Below, one piece after another: positions 15,332 to 22,424 of a stretch of DNA of 36,503 nt. Each line of letters opens with the position of its first letter. Position 1 is the stretch's first letter. The DNA is taken from contig JAUWBH010000041.1 in assembly GCA_030605085.1 (NCBI GenBank), positions 1 through 36,503 of the forward strand, read 5' to 3'. The notes below the pieces were generated by a model that was given only the letters and a program-made list of their open reading frames with translations, had not been told where the DNA came from and did no database searches. The translations under genes and the position numbers were made by a program. This stretch comes from Promethearchaeota archaeon. GTDB taxonomy: Archaea; Asgardarchaeota; Lokiarchaeia; Sigynarchaeales; SOKP01.

Positions 15332-17236
15332 GTGGATGGTGATAGAATCTCTTATCACGAAACAGTTCGTAAGGTATATGAAAGAATCAAAAAAGATGGG
15401 ATAACAAACATATGGGATCGCTTCGAGGCTCAAGGATTTGGTGGTGATCCCGATAAGCGATGCCCTTTCTGTTTGAAAGGCGCTAGATGTGATTTATGTT
15501 CTAATGGACCATGTAGAGCAGATGCGTCTATAGATAAAAGGGGTGTTTGTGGGATAACAGCAGATGGAATGGCAATGAGAATGATGCTACTTAGAAATAT
15601 TTTGGGAGCATCAACTTATCATTATCATACAGATACAACAATTAAAACATTAAGAGCAACAGCAGAAGGCAAGACACCATTTAAAATAAGTGAACCTGAA
15701 AAATTAAAGAGTTTTGCTAAACGATTAGGTGTTGAGAATTCAGAAAGTATTGAAGAAATTGCTATAAAGTTGTGTGATTTTGTAGGAAAAGATTTTAATC
15801 GATCATTCAATGAGCCAAGTAAAATTGTTGAGGCATTAGCCCCGAAAGAACGACAAGAGTTATGGAAGAAATTGAATATCTTTCCAGGTGGTATATATGG
15901 TGAGATGATGCTTTCTACAAGTTCATGTCTTACCAACATTGATGGATATTACGTAAGTTTAGCCTTAAAGGCCATGCGGCTTGGTATTGCAATGGCATAT
16001 CAGAGTCAAATTGTAAATGAATTCTGCCAAGATATTTTATTCAATATTCCAAAACCTCATAAAATGAGAGTAAATTTAGGAGTATTAGACCCTGACTATG
16101 TGAATGTTTTACCAAACGGGCATGAACCATTTCTAGGTTTTGCTATGGTTCAAGTCGCCAGAAAACCTGAATGGCAAGAAAAGGCAAAAGCCGAAGGAGC
16201 AAAAGGACTAAGAATTATAGCAAATATTGAAACAGGTCAGGAAATGATACAAAGATGGGAAATGGACGATGTTTTTTATGGTTTTACCGGAAACTGGATT
16301 ATGCAGGAGGTTATACTTGCTAGTGGATGCATAGACATATTTGTGTGTGATATGAATTGTTCAATGCCAATAGATCCAATTTATGCTGAAAAATATAAAT
16401 TCAAACTTATTCCTGTTAGTGAAGCAGTAGCGTTTGAAGGAATTGAAGAGCGCCTTAACTATATACCTGAAGAAGCGGAGAAGCAAGCAGAAAAGCTTCT
16501 TCAGATGGCAATAGACAATTTTAAGGAAAGACGAGCGACTATAGAACCAGTTACAGGATTAGATATGAATGAAGCAATAGTAGGCTTCTCAACAGAAAGC
16601 ATTCTTGAAGCATTAGGAGGAACTCTTGAACCATTATTGAATGCAATTAAGGATGGGACGATTAGAGGTATTGCAGGGCTTATATCGTGTACTACTTTAA
16701 GAGATTATGGGCAGGATGTACATGTAATAAATATAACCAAGGAATTAATAAGAAGAGATATATTGGTACTATCAATGGGTTGTGGAAATGGGGCATTACA
16801 AGTAGCAGGCTTATGTTCACTTGAAGCTAAAGAACTGGCAGGTCCAGGACTTAAAGCACTTTGTGAAAAATTGGGTACACCACCAGTATTAAGTTATGGA
16901 ACTTGTACAGACACTGGCAGAATTGCAGATTTAATTGGAGCGATCGCGGCAGCATTAGGAAATGTTCCAATACCAGACCTCCCTGTGGTTGCAGTTGCTC
17001 CCGAATACATGGAACAAAAAGCTACAATCGACGCTGTTTTTGCTTTAGCATTTGGATTATATACATATGTTAATCCAGTACCGACTGTTACTGGAGGGCC
17101 AGACTTAGTTAAATTATTGACTGTTGATTGTAAAGATGTCACTGGAGGAATCTTACACATTGAAAAGGATACAACTAAAGCTGTAGATGCTATGCTCGAG
17201 CATATAGAAGCAAATCGTAAAAAATTAGGAATATAA
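15332..17236 (+). CDS. CO dehydrogenase-scaffold protein lacking a C-cluster Cys (CooS-V-like)
   Basis: 634 residues, full CooS length. Start GTG 15332 follows GGTGAT at 15320-15325. B-cluster Cys are C53, C56, C61 and C73. A C44-x2-C47 pair replaces the usual Cx7C and resembles the [2Fe-2S] D-cluster type of Desulfovibrio vulgaris CODH. C-cluster ligands of Carboxydothermus CODH-II map as H261 to H264, C333 to C343, C446 to C453, C476 to C484, C526 to C525, and the catalytic Lys to K563. However, the motif GICCTGNE is here ANIETGQE, so the C295 ligand is E300. A Cys lost at this ligand motif is the feature of CooS-V of C. hydrogenoformans, which carries an Fe-S-oxo hybrid cluster, does not oxidise CO and slowly reduces hydroxylamine. 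No acetyl-CoA synthase, CooF or CooC is nearby. I therefore infer a hybrid-cluster-like reductase. Confidence 0.9.
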   Translation: MDGDRISYHETVRKVYERIKKDGITNIWDRFEAQGFGGDPDKRCPFCLKGARCDLCSNGPCRADASIDKRGVCGITADGMAMRMMLLRNILGASTYHYHTDTTIKTLRATAEGKTPFKISEPEKLKSFAKRLGVENSESIEEIAIKLCDFVGKDFNRSFNEPSKIVEALAPKERQELWKKLNIFPGGIYGEMMLSTSSCLTNIDGYYVSLALKAMRLGIAMAYQSQIVNEFCQDILFNIPKPHKMRVNLGVLDPDYVNVLPNGHEPFLGFAMVQVARKPEWQEKAKAEGAKGLRIIANIETGQEMIQRWEMDDVFYGFTGNWIMQEVILASGCIDIFVCDMNCSMPIDPIYAEKYKFKLIPVSEAVAFEGIEERLNYIPEEAEKQAEKLLQMAIDNFKERRATIEPVTGLDMNEAIVGFSTESILEALGGTLEPLLNAIKDGTIRGIAGLISCTTLRDYGQDVHVINITKELIRRDILVLSMGCGNGALQVAGLCSLEAKELAGPGLKALCEKLGTPPVLSYGTCTDTGRIADLIGAIAAALGNVPIPDLPVVAVAPEYMEQKATIDAVFALAFGLYTYVNPVPTVTGGPDLVKLLTVDCKDVTGGILHIEKDTTKAVDAMLEHIEANRKKLGI

Positions 17237-17289
17237 TTCTAACCAAATAACTAAAAAGATGTTCTCATCTTCAAATATAATCATTCTTA

Positions 17290-17298
17290 TTTTTTTTT
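17290..17298 (+). terminator. T-run after the CODH-like gene
   Basis: Nine consecutive T about 50 bases after the stop codon, a typical archaeal oligo-T stop. No strong hairpin is seen. The rest of 17237-17506 shows no gene. Confidence 0.35.
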
Positions 17299-17506
17299 AA
17301 GTCTTAAAACTTCGACCAAAAATTAATTTGGAATGAAGATATATAACAATAAGGTTTAATTAATTCTACAAATTTAGAAATAGAATATTTTAAGGTTAAT
17401 AAAAAAAATGCACTAAGAATATCTGGGAAATGTAGAAATATCAATCGTAATTATTAGACCTAAAAAAAGTATTTAATTCATTAAATTCTATAAATTATCG
17501 ATAATA

Positions 17507-18160
17507 ATGGATTCAAATAAATCAAGTTTAGCACGGATTAAAATTAAATTTCCGGATAAAATTTGGATTTCAAATGTTTTTAAAAAATTTCCTGATGTAA
17601 AAATGGAGATTTTGTATTTTTTACCATACGATTTAGAAAAATCAATTGGTAATTCCATTATCGAAATAAAGCATTATAACATTAAATCCATTATTGAAGA
17701 AATAAAAAATCACGATTCCGTTTTTGAATTTAGCGTATTAGAGCAGGAAGAAAATAGGATTAAAATTAACGTTAAAACAATTGATCCGTATTTATTGTAT
17801 GGAGTAATTAAGTGTGGTATTTTGGTTAATTTTCCGGTTAATGTCAGAGAGGGATATGCGTACTGGAGACTTATTGCTACAAGAGAAAGGATTGACCAGT
17901 TACTTACGCTGTTTGAACGTAAAGGAATTAATTTTACTCTACTCAAAATTGGAAATTCTCCCTATGATATTGACGATAATGCTAATAAATTGAGTTTTAA
18001 AGAATCAAAAATTTTGGAAAAAGCAATAAATTCAGGTTTTTTTGATATCCCTCGAAAAATCTCGTTAGAAAACTTAGCAAAAGAACTAGGAAAATCCAAA
18101 TCTGCTTTATCTGTTATGTTAAGGAAAATTATTAAAAAAAAGGTTGTAATAAATACTTAA
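17507..18160 (+). CDS. HTH_10 (Bat-type) transcriptional regulator
   Basis: 217 residues. The C-terminal 50 residues carry the HTH_10 helix-turn-helix of bacterio-opsin-activator-like regulators: LSFKESKILEKAINSGFFD, then ISLENLAKELGKSKSALSVM, with recognition helix SKSALSVMLRKI. The N-terminal 150 residues are a beta-rich sensor-like region without a named domain. This regulator type is restricted mainly to Archaea. It lies between the CODH-like gene and the convergent Fe-S protein gene, so it is a candidate controller of one or both. The ATG at 17507 is preceded by an AT-rich region and little leader. Confidence 0.88.
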   Translation: MDSNKSSLARIKIKFPDKIWISNVFKKFPDVKMEILYFLPYDLEKSIGNSIIEIKHYNIKSIIEEIKNHDSVFEFSVLEQEENRIKINVKTIDPYLLYGVIKCGILVNFPVNVREGYAYWRLIATRERIDQLLTLFERKGINFTLLKIGNSPYDIDDNANKLSFKESKILEKAINSGFFDIPRKISLENLAKELGKSKSALSVMLRKIIKKKVVINT

Positions 18161-18166
18161 AAAAAA

Positions 18167-18991
18167 TTATAGCCATTCCTCCTGTAAAATATCTCCCTGT
18201 AGGCTCACGACTATGGATTTTATGGGAACTTTTCGACTTGCTATTTTTGCAGCTTCTTGTACTAATGCTAATAAACCACGACAGCAAGGAACTTGCATTA
18301 TCGCGACTGTTAAAGTGTTGATTTTAGCATCGTCTATCAGAGATCTGATTTTTTCAATGTAAATTTCTTGACCTTGGTCTAATTTGGGACAGGCAATAGC
18401 AATAGATTTGCCCTTAATAAAATCTCGATGAAAATCGCCATAAGAGAATCCTGTACAGTCTGCTGCGAGTAGTACATCCGCTCCTTGATAGTATGGTGCC
18501 ATAGGTGAGATTAAATGCATTTGGACAGGCCATTGTCTTAAATGAGATTTTAATTTCCCCTCAAGAACTTGTTCTTCCCCATCATCACATTCAGTAAATG
18601 TCATCATTTGGGAGCCCGGACATCCACAAGCAATATGCCCCGGTTCTTGAGTAGCCGCATGCTGTACATGTTCTTTTTTCTTTAGTTCTTCTAAATGTTC
18701 TTCCACAGATTCTTCATCGAATTCTGGGGCGTCTCTTTCAATAATCTTGAGAGCTCCTTCGGGACATTCCCCAATACAAGCACCTAATCCATCACAAAAA
18801 ACATCATTTACAACTTTAGCTTTTCCATCGATAATTTCTAATGCGCCCTCAGCGCACGAGACGACGCAGTTCCCACATCCCGTGCACAAATCCTCATCAA
18901 TCTCAATTATTTTCCTTTTTACCAATTTTTGTTCAGATTCTATCATAATTAAATCATGTTTAGGAATTTTAATATATTTAATTTCGAACAT
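18167..18991 (-). CDS. Fe-S protein of the family found with hybrid-cluster protein genes
   Basis: 274 residues. Two ferredoxin motifs: CTGCGNCVVSCAEGAL and a modified CDGLGACIGECPEGAL that lacks one Cys. A linker with CGCPGSQ follows, then a C-terminal domain with LRQWPVQMHLI, DVLLAADCTGFSYGDFHRDF, ACPKLDQGQ and VPCCRGLL. From memory, this architecture, including the CDGLGAC variant, typifies proteins encoded next to hcp (hydroxylamine reductase) in clostridia and other anaerobes; that association should be checked. The start may be the internal ATG for MIESEQKL (residue 16), since the first 15 residues are not typical. No hcp gene is here, but the CODH-like gene with the Cys-to-Glu change is close. 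Confidence 0.85.
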   Translation of the reverse strand: MFEIKYIKIPKHDLIMIESEQKLVKRKIIEIDEDLCTGCGNCVVSCAEGALEIIDGKAKVVNDVFCDGLGACIGECPEGALKIIERDAPEFDEESVEEHLEELKKKEHVQHAATQEPGHIACGCPGSQMMTFTECDDGEEQVLEGKLKSHLRQWPVQMHLISPMAPYYQGADVLLAADCTGFSYGDFHRDFIKGKSIAIACPKLDQGQEIYIEKIRSLIDDAKINTLTVAIMQVPCCRGLLALVQEAAKIASRKVPIKSIVVSLQGDILQEEWL

Positions 18992-19043
18992 GTTCTCATA
19001 TTTATTTTTTGATCCAAAATGTTAGTTTTTGAGATATTTTTTA

Positions 19044-19118
19044 TGGGCTTGACGGGATTTGAACCCGCGATCTTCGGATTAAAAGTCCGCTGCGTTAGCC
19101 TGTCTACGCTACAAGCCC
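19044..19118 (-). tRNA. tRNA-Lys (anticodon TTT)
   Basis: Seven-base acceptor stem GGGCTTG/CAAGCCC, T loop GGTTCAAATCC, anticodon loop CTTTTAA with TTT at 34-36. Discriminator A; CCA not encoded. Last gene of the ten-gene tRNA array. Confidence 0.95.
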
Positions 19119-19128
19119 AATCTTTTTT

Positions 19129-19201
19129 TAGGAACGGAGGGATTTGAACCCTCGACGATTGCCTTATAAGGACAACGCTCTACCAACTGAGCTACGCTCC
19201 T
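19129..19201 (-). tRNA. tRNA-Ile (anticodon TAT)
   Basis: Acceptor stem AGGAGCG/CGTTCCT, anticodon stem TTGTC/GGCAA, loop CTTATAA giving anticodon TAT for AUA codons. Discriminator A. Most archaea read AUA with a modified CAU tRNA, so TAT is uncommon. Confidence 0.93.
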
Positions 19202-19207
19202 ATTGAA

Positions 19208-19280
19208 CAGGGGTGGTTGGATTCGAACCAACGGCCTACGGATCCGAAATCCGTTGCCCTCTCCACTAGGCTACACCCCC
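19208..19280 (-). tRNA. tRNA-Arg (anticodon TCG)
   Basis: Acceptor stem GGGGGTG/CACCCCT with a G-U first pair, anticodon loop TTTCGGA with TCG, T stem GTTGG/CCAAC. Discriminator G; CCA not encoded. Confidence 0.94.
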
Positions 19281-19286
19281 TTAATA

Positions 19287-19360
19287 TGGGGAAGGAGGGA
19301 TTTGAACCCCCAACCTATCGGTCTGGAGCCGACTGCTCTAACGATTGGAGCTACCTCCCC
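19287..19360 (-). tRNA. tRNA-Trp (anticodon CCA)
   Basis: Acceptor stem GGGGAGG/CTTCCCC, anticodon stem GTCGG/CCGAT, loop CTCCAGA with CCA. No intron, unlike many euryarchaeal tRNA-Trp genes that hold a box C/D RNA intron. Confidence 0.94.
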
Positions 19361-19373
19361 ATAATTATTATCA

Positions 19374-19446
19374 GGAGGATGGTCGGGCTCGAACCGACGA
19401 TTTGCAGGTTAGAAGCCTGCTGCCTTGTCCACTAGGCTACATCCTC
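19374..19446 (-). tRNA. tRNA-Arg (anticodon TCT)
   Basis: Acceptor stem GAGGATG/CATCCTC, anticodon loop CTTCTAA with TCT, T stem GTCGG/CCGAC. The discriminator base would be C, which is unusual. Confidence 0.93.
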
Positions 19447-19453
19447 TATTAAT

Positions 19454-19531
19454 TGGTAGGAGAGGTCTGATTTGAACAGACGATTTCTTCCTCGTAAGGG
19501 AAGTGCTATTACCAAGCTAAGCGACTCTCCC
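19454..19531 (-). tRNA. tRNA-Val (anticodon TAC)
   Basis: Acceptor stem GGGAGAG/CTCTCCT, anticodon loop CTTACGA with TAC, T loop GTTCAAAT. Discriminator A is followed by CCA in the DNA, so this gene encodes its 3' end (included in the coordinates), unlike most neighbours. Confidence 0.94.
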
Positions 19532-19550
19532 ATTTTTGGTATATTTATTG

Positions 19551-19625
19551 AGGGCACAAAGGGACTTGAACCCTTGTTCTGACGGTTAAGAGCCGTCCGC
19601 TTTAACCTTGCTAAGCTATGTGCCC
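19551..19625 (-). tRNA. tRNA-Lys (anticodon CTT)
   Basis: Acceptor stem GGGCACA/TGTGCCC, anticodon stem GACGG/CCGTC, loop CTCTTAA with CTT. The discriminator would be T, unusual for Lys. Confidence 0.93.
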
Positions 19626-19679
19626 TATTATAGCATAACGGGAGTATGGGGTATTTACATCACCAATTGTAGCTTTTAA

Positions 19680-19755
19680 TGGTAGGGGTGGAGAGAATTG
19701 AACTCTCGATTTCCATTTTATCAGAATGGCGTATTAACCACTTTACCACACCCCC
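19680..19755 (-). tRNA. tRNA-Ile (anticodon GAT)
   Basis: Acceptor stem GGGGGTG/CACCCCT, anticodon stem CCATT/AATGG, loop CTGATAA with GAT. Discriminator A followed by an encoded CCA (included). Confidence 0.94.
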
Positions 19756-19833
19756 CGTTATTAAGAGCTGAATTCCATTCGTATTAAAGATCTAAATTTT
19801 TTCCAATGCATTATCACTCTATACAGAATTGTA

Positions 19834-19905
19834 TGAAGGCGGTAGGACTTGAACCTACATACCGTAATCTTCAGTCACGTATTTTCCCAGTTAAACTACG
19901 CCTTC
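19834..19905 (-). tRNA. tRNA-Phe (anticodon GAA)
   Basis: Acceptor stem GAAGGCG/CGCCTTC, anticodon loop CTGAAGA with GAA, T stem GTAGG/CCTAC. Discriminator A; CCA not encoded. Confidence 0.94.
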
Positions 19906-19914
19906 ATTTTTGAA

Positions 19915-19986
19915 CGGCTCCGGAAAGACTCGAACTTTCATCCCAAGATTAACAGTCTCGAATTCTACCTGTTGAACTACAGAGCC
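19915..19986 (-). tRNA. tRNA-Asn (anticodon GTT)
   Basis: Acceptor stem GGCTCTG/CGGAGCC, anticodon stem CGAGA/TCTTG, loop CTGTTAA with GTT. Discriminator G. First tRNA of the array; the structured RNA at 20.1 kb lies upstream with no separate TATA box in between. Confidence 0.93.
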
Positions 19987-20088
19987 ATAATTGTTAAAAA
20001 TTCGCTAAACGACAAAAGAACTAAATCTTCGACAAAGTAAAAGAAAAGAAAGTTAAAGACAATAGAAAATAGAAAAAGAAAGAGAATC

Positions 20089-20190
20089 GCTGTATTCAAG
20101 ACGGTTGCAAAATAGATTTACCGTTTAAATCTATTATTAACGATACTGACCCAGTACCTTATTATTTCCTTCTTAAATACAACAAAGTTC
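20089..20190 (-). ncRNA. Structured RNA 1 upstream of the tRNA array
   Basis: Read on the minus strand, GTTGTATTTAAGA (20183-20171) pairs with TCTTGAATACAGC (20101-20089) in a 13-base terminal stem. Inside are two hairpins: GGTACTG-GGT-CAGTATC, and ATAGATTTA-AACGG-TAAATCTAT. This is a three-way-junction RNA of about 95-100 nt. It is followed by pyrimidine-rich sequence and then tRNA-Asn. A homologue with the same terminal stem and promoter lies at 20756-20860. It does not contain tRNA, 5S, or box C/D consensus that I can see. It may be an independent small RNA or a leader of the tRNA transcript. Confidence 0.5.
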
Positions 20191-20210
20191 ATATATTTTA
20201 TAGTACAAAT

Positions 20211-20230
20211 AGCATATATAAATCTAACGG
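20211..20230 (-). promoter_or_regulatory. TATA promoter of structured RNA 1
   Basis: Minus strand CGTTAGATTTATATATGC: the TATA element is centred about 36 bases before the terminal stem. The same 16-base string CGTTAGATTTATATAT occurs at the same distance before structured RNA 2. Confidence 0.6.
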
Positions 20231-20304
20231 TTCTAATTGGAAAATGGGAAGAGAGTGGGAAATTTATATAAAAAAAAATGTTTTAATAATTTTATAAAAA
20301 AATT

Positions 20305-20535
20305 TTAAGTTTTAATCACCTTATTTCTTATTATCGAGAAGTAGTATCTGTTTTTTCTTTTTTCAATGTGAAGTATATTAGCAAATTCCTTTTCCACGCG
20401 TTTTCTTTTATCGTAAAAATGTTGCGAAGTATGGTATCCTAATGCTTTTGCCCATTCCAGAGCAGTTGCTACTCCTAATTCTTTTAGTTTTTTTAGGCAT
20501 TCTTCTACCGAAATTTTTCGATTCATTTTGTTCAC
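20305..20535 (-). CDS. Small basic protein, possibly DNA-binding
   Basis: 76 residues, Lys/Arg-rich. A helical N-terminal part (ISVEECLKKLKELGVATA) leads to LEWAKALGYHTSQHFYDKRK, which resembles a helix-turn-helix, and then RYYFSIIRN as a possible wing strand. The start could be ATG 20535 or the fourth residue. It lies between the two structured RNAs and tRNA-Met. No family recognised; a winged-helix reading is tentative. Confidence 0.55.
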   Translation of the reverse strand: MNKMNRKISVEECLKKLKELGVATALEWAKALGYHTSQHFYDKRKRVEKEFANILHIEKRKNRYYFSIIRNKVIKT

Positions 20536-20635
20536 TTTAATTTTTTACAATATATTAGAATTTATTCAACCATCAACTAAAGAGACAAGAAAAGTAAGGT
20601 TAATTCATAGATTAAAGGATTTGACTGATTATAAA

Positions 20636-20708
20636 TGAGAGCGAGAGGATTTGAACCTCTATCTTTAGCTCATGAGGCTAATATTCTTCCTGGTTATACT
20701 ACGCTCCC
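20636..20708 (-). tRNA. tRNA-Met (anticodon CAT), elongator type
   Basis: Acceptor stem GGGAGCG/CGCTCTC, anticodon stem TTAGC/GCTAA, loop CTCATGA with CAT. The stem lacks the three G-C pairs of initiator tRNAs, so this is elongator Met; with tRNA-Ile(TAT) present a CAT tRNA-Ile2 is not needed. It lies about 48 bases downstream of structured RNA 2. Confidence 0.93.
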
Positions 20709-20755
20709 ATTAACTTTCAAAAGAAAAATCAAAAGCTGAGAAAAAAAGAACGATC

Positions 20756-20860
20756 GCCGAATTCAAGAGGTATCTAAAGTAAATCAAATAGTTAAATTAA
20801 TTTTAATTGATGGTATCCTGCTGATACGCTATTACTACTGTCTTGAATACAGCAAAATTC
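20756..20860 (-). ncRNA. Structured RNA 2 upstream of tRNA-Met
   Basis: Homologue of structured RNA 1. On the minus strand GCTGTATTCAAGA (20853-20841) pairs with TCTTGAATTCGGC (20768-20756), 12 of 13 positions including G-U. A hairpin GTATC-AGCAG-GATAC occupies the place of hairpin 1, and an AT-rich hairpin (ATCAA...TTGAT) the place of hairpin 2. The internal sequence is diverged while the helix positions are kept, which argues for a selected RNA structure. GTTCTTTTTTTCTC follows, then tRNA-Met. Confidence 0.5.
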
Positions 20861-20880
20861 ATAATATTTATAATACAATA

Positions 20881-20900
20881 CTAATATATAAATCTAACGC
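20881..20900 (-). promoter_or_regulatory. TATA promoter of structured RNA 2
   Basis: Minus strand GCGTTAGATTTATATATTAG; TATA element centred about 36 bases before the terminal stem, identical in sequence and spacing to the promoter of structured RNA 1. Confidence 0.6.
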
Positions 20901-20992
20901 TTCAAAACACAGATGTGGGAAATTAATGGGAATTATTGTTTGAAATTATCTGGTTAGGAATGCATTTGATTTAGATTTTATAATAAGAACCT

Positions 20993-21003
20993 TAAAATAT
21001 AAA
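20993..21003 (+). promoter_or_regulatory. TATA element of the rubredoxin reductase gene
   Basis: TAAAATATAAA lies about 24 bases before the ATG at 21022, so transcription would start at or next to the start codon, giving a leaderless mRNA. Confidence 0.45.
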
Positions 21004-21021
21004 AAAATACCAATAAAATTA

Positions 21022-22362
21022 ATGAAAATTGTAATTGTAGGAAATGGTGTGGCGGGAACTTTTTCGGCTCAAAACATAAGGAATCGAGATAAAAATATTG
21101 ACATTGAAATTTACTCTAAGGAAGATTATCCATATTATAGCCGAATCAAACTGCCAGAGTTAATATCTGACCAAATAACAATTGATGATTTAATAGCATT
21201 TAAAGATGATTGGTACGAGAAAAATAACATCACTTATCACTTAAAAAAAAACATTTATAGAATTCAAACGAAACGTAAACATTTTTTTATCCAAGATCAA
21301 AAAGATCCTGTTTCTTACGATAAGCTAATACTTGCTTTAGGTAGTAATCCAAACATACCTCCGATTAATAAGGCATTCGAATTGATTAAAAAAGGAGTAT
21401 TTACTTTACGCAGTATAGACGACGCGTTAGAAATCCAATCTTATATAAAAGAAAAAGGTGTTAAAAAGGCAATTGTTATCGGTGGAGGGCTTCTTGGCTT
21501 AGAATTAGCGAAGCAAATTAGAAATTGTAACTTAGATACAACTATAGTTGAATTTTTTCCAAGATTACTTCCACGACAGTTAGACGTTGAATGTGGGAAT
21601 ATGCTAAAAGACGAAATCGAGGAAATGGGGATAAAAGTAATATTAGATGCAACTACAGAAGAGATTTTAGGTAATGGAACGGTTAAAGGTATAAGATTGA
21701 AAGACGGTCGTGAATTTAAGGCAGATATTGTACTTATTCAGGCAGGCGTAAGACCAACTATTGATTTTGCACGGGATGCAAACTTAAATGTTAATAAAGG
21801 TATCGTTGTTAACGAATATTTAGAAACAAGCGAAAAAGATATTTTTGCTGTAGGAGACTGCATTGAATATAAAAATCAAACATGGGGGATTATACCTGCA
21901 TGCATGGAACAATCTAAAATAGTTGCTGCGTCAGTATTAGGTGAAAAAAATGTAAAATATAATGGAACTATACCAAAGAATACGCTTAAAATCGTTGGGA
22001 TTGATCTCACTTCTGTTGGTATATATGACCCTCCTGATCAAGAAAATGCGGGATGGGAAATACTAAAAAAAATTGATAAGAAAAGTAATTGCTATCAAAA
22101 AATCGTGTTAAAAGATAACATGCTTAAAGGGGCTATTCTATTTGGCGAAAAAAAAGCCGTACCTTACATAAACAAAAAAATAAATGGTCATGTCGACATA
22201 AAAGAACTTAAAGATTTACTCGAATTATTCACTTGGATTTGTCCTGGCTGTAAATGGGAATATGACGAGGCAAAAATGCAAATCCTTTTTAAAGATTTAC
22301 CACAAAATTGGGAATGTATTGGTTGCAATGGACCTAAAAGTACATTTAAGAAAAAAGAATAA
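21022..22362 (+). CDS. NADH:rubredoxin oxidoreductase fused to rubredoxin
   Basis: 446 residues. Residues 1-400 are an FAD/NAD(P) disulfide-reductase-like enzyme: N-terminal FAD site VIVGNGVAGTFSA, NAD site AIVIGGGLLGLELA, and the second FAD site DIFAVGDC. This resembles NADH:rubredoxin oxidoreductases and nitrite-reductase-type reductases. The last 44 residues are a rubredoxin domain with C407-x2-C410 and C432-x2-C435 around KDLPQNWEC. The fusion lets the enzyme pass NADH electrons through its own iron centre, typically to peroxide- or O2-reducing proteins. The mRNA may be leaderless. A free rubredoxin-like protein follows 62 bases later. Confidence 0.93.
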   Translation: MKIVIVGNGVAGTFSAQNIRNRDKNIDIEIYSKEDYPYYSRIKLPELISDQITIDDLIAFKDDWYEKNNITYHLKKNIYRIQTKRKHFFIQDQKDPVSYDKLILALGSNPNIPPINKAFELIKKGVFTLRSIDDALEIQSYIKEKGVKKAIVIGGGLLGLELAKQIRNCNLDTTIVEFFPRLLPRQLDVECGNMLKDEIEEMGIKVILDATTEEILGNGTVKGIRLKDGREFKADIVLIQAGVRPTIDFARDANLNVNKGIVVNEYLETSEKDIFAVGDCIEYKNQTWGIIPACMEQSKIVAASVLGEKNVKYNGTIPKNTLKIVGIDLTSVGIYDPPDQENAGWEILKKIDKKSNCYQKIVLKDNMLKGAILFGEKKAVPYINKKINGHVDIKELKDLLELFTWICPGCKWEYDEAKMQILFKDLPQNWECIGCNGPKSTFKKKE

Positions 22363-22424
22363 CTTCTTAGTTTTAAATAAATGAAACAAAAAAATAGAAT
22401 AAAAAAAAAATATAGGTGAATTTG

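Noticed and set aside
16894..17160. 88-aa minus-strand ORF in the CODH-like gene
   Set aside because: Antisense of a strongly conserved coding sequence.
15332..17236. Calling the CODH-like gene a normal Ni-CO dehydrogenase (cooS)
   Set aside because: The C-cluster motif lacks the required Cys (Glu300 instead) and no accessory CODH/ACS genes are nearby.
19217..19435. 72-aa plus-strand ORF over the tRNA array
   Set aside because: It runs through the complements of three or more tRNA genes and is an artefact of their conserved arms.
20089..20190. 5S rRNA (three-way junction of about 100 nt)
   Set aside because: Junction shape is similar but none of the conserved 5S sequence elements are present.
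20089..20860. Box C/D guide RNAs
   Set aside because: CTGA-like strings occur, but no paired C and D boxes with the right spacing are seen.
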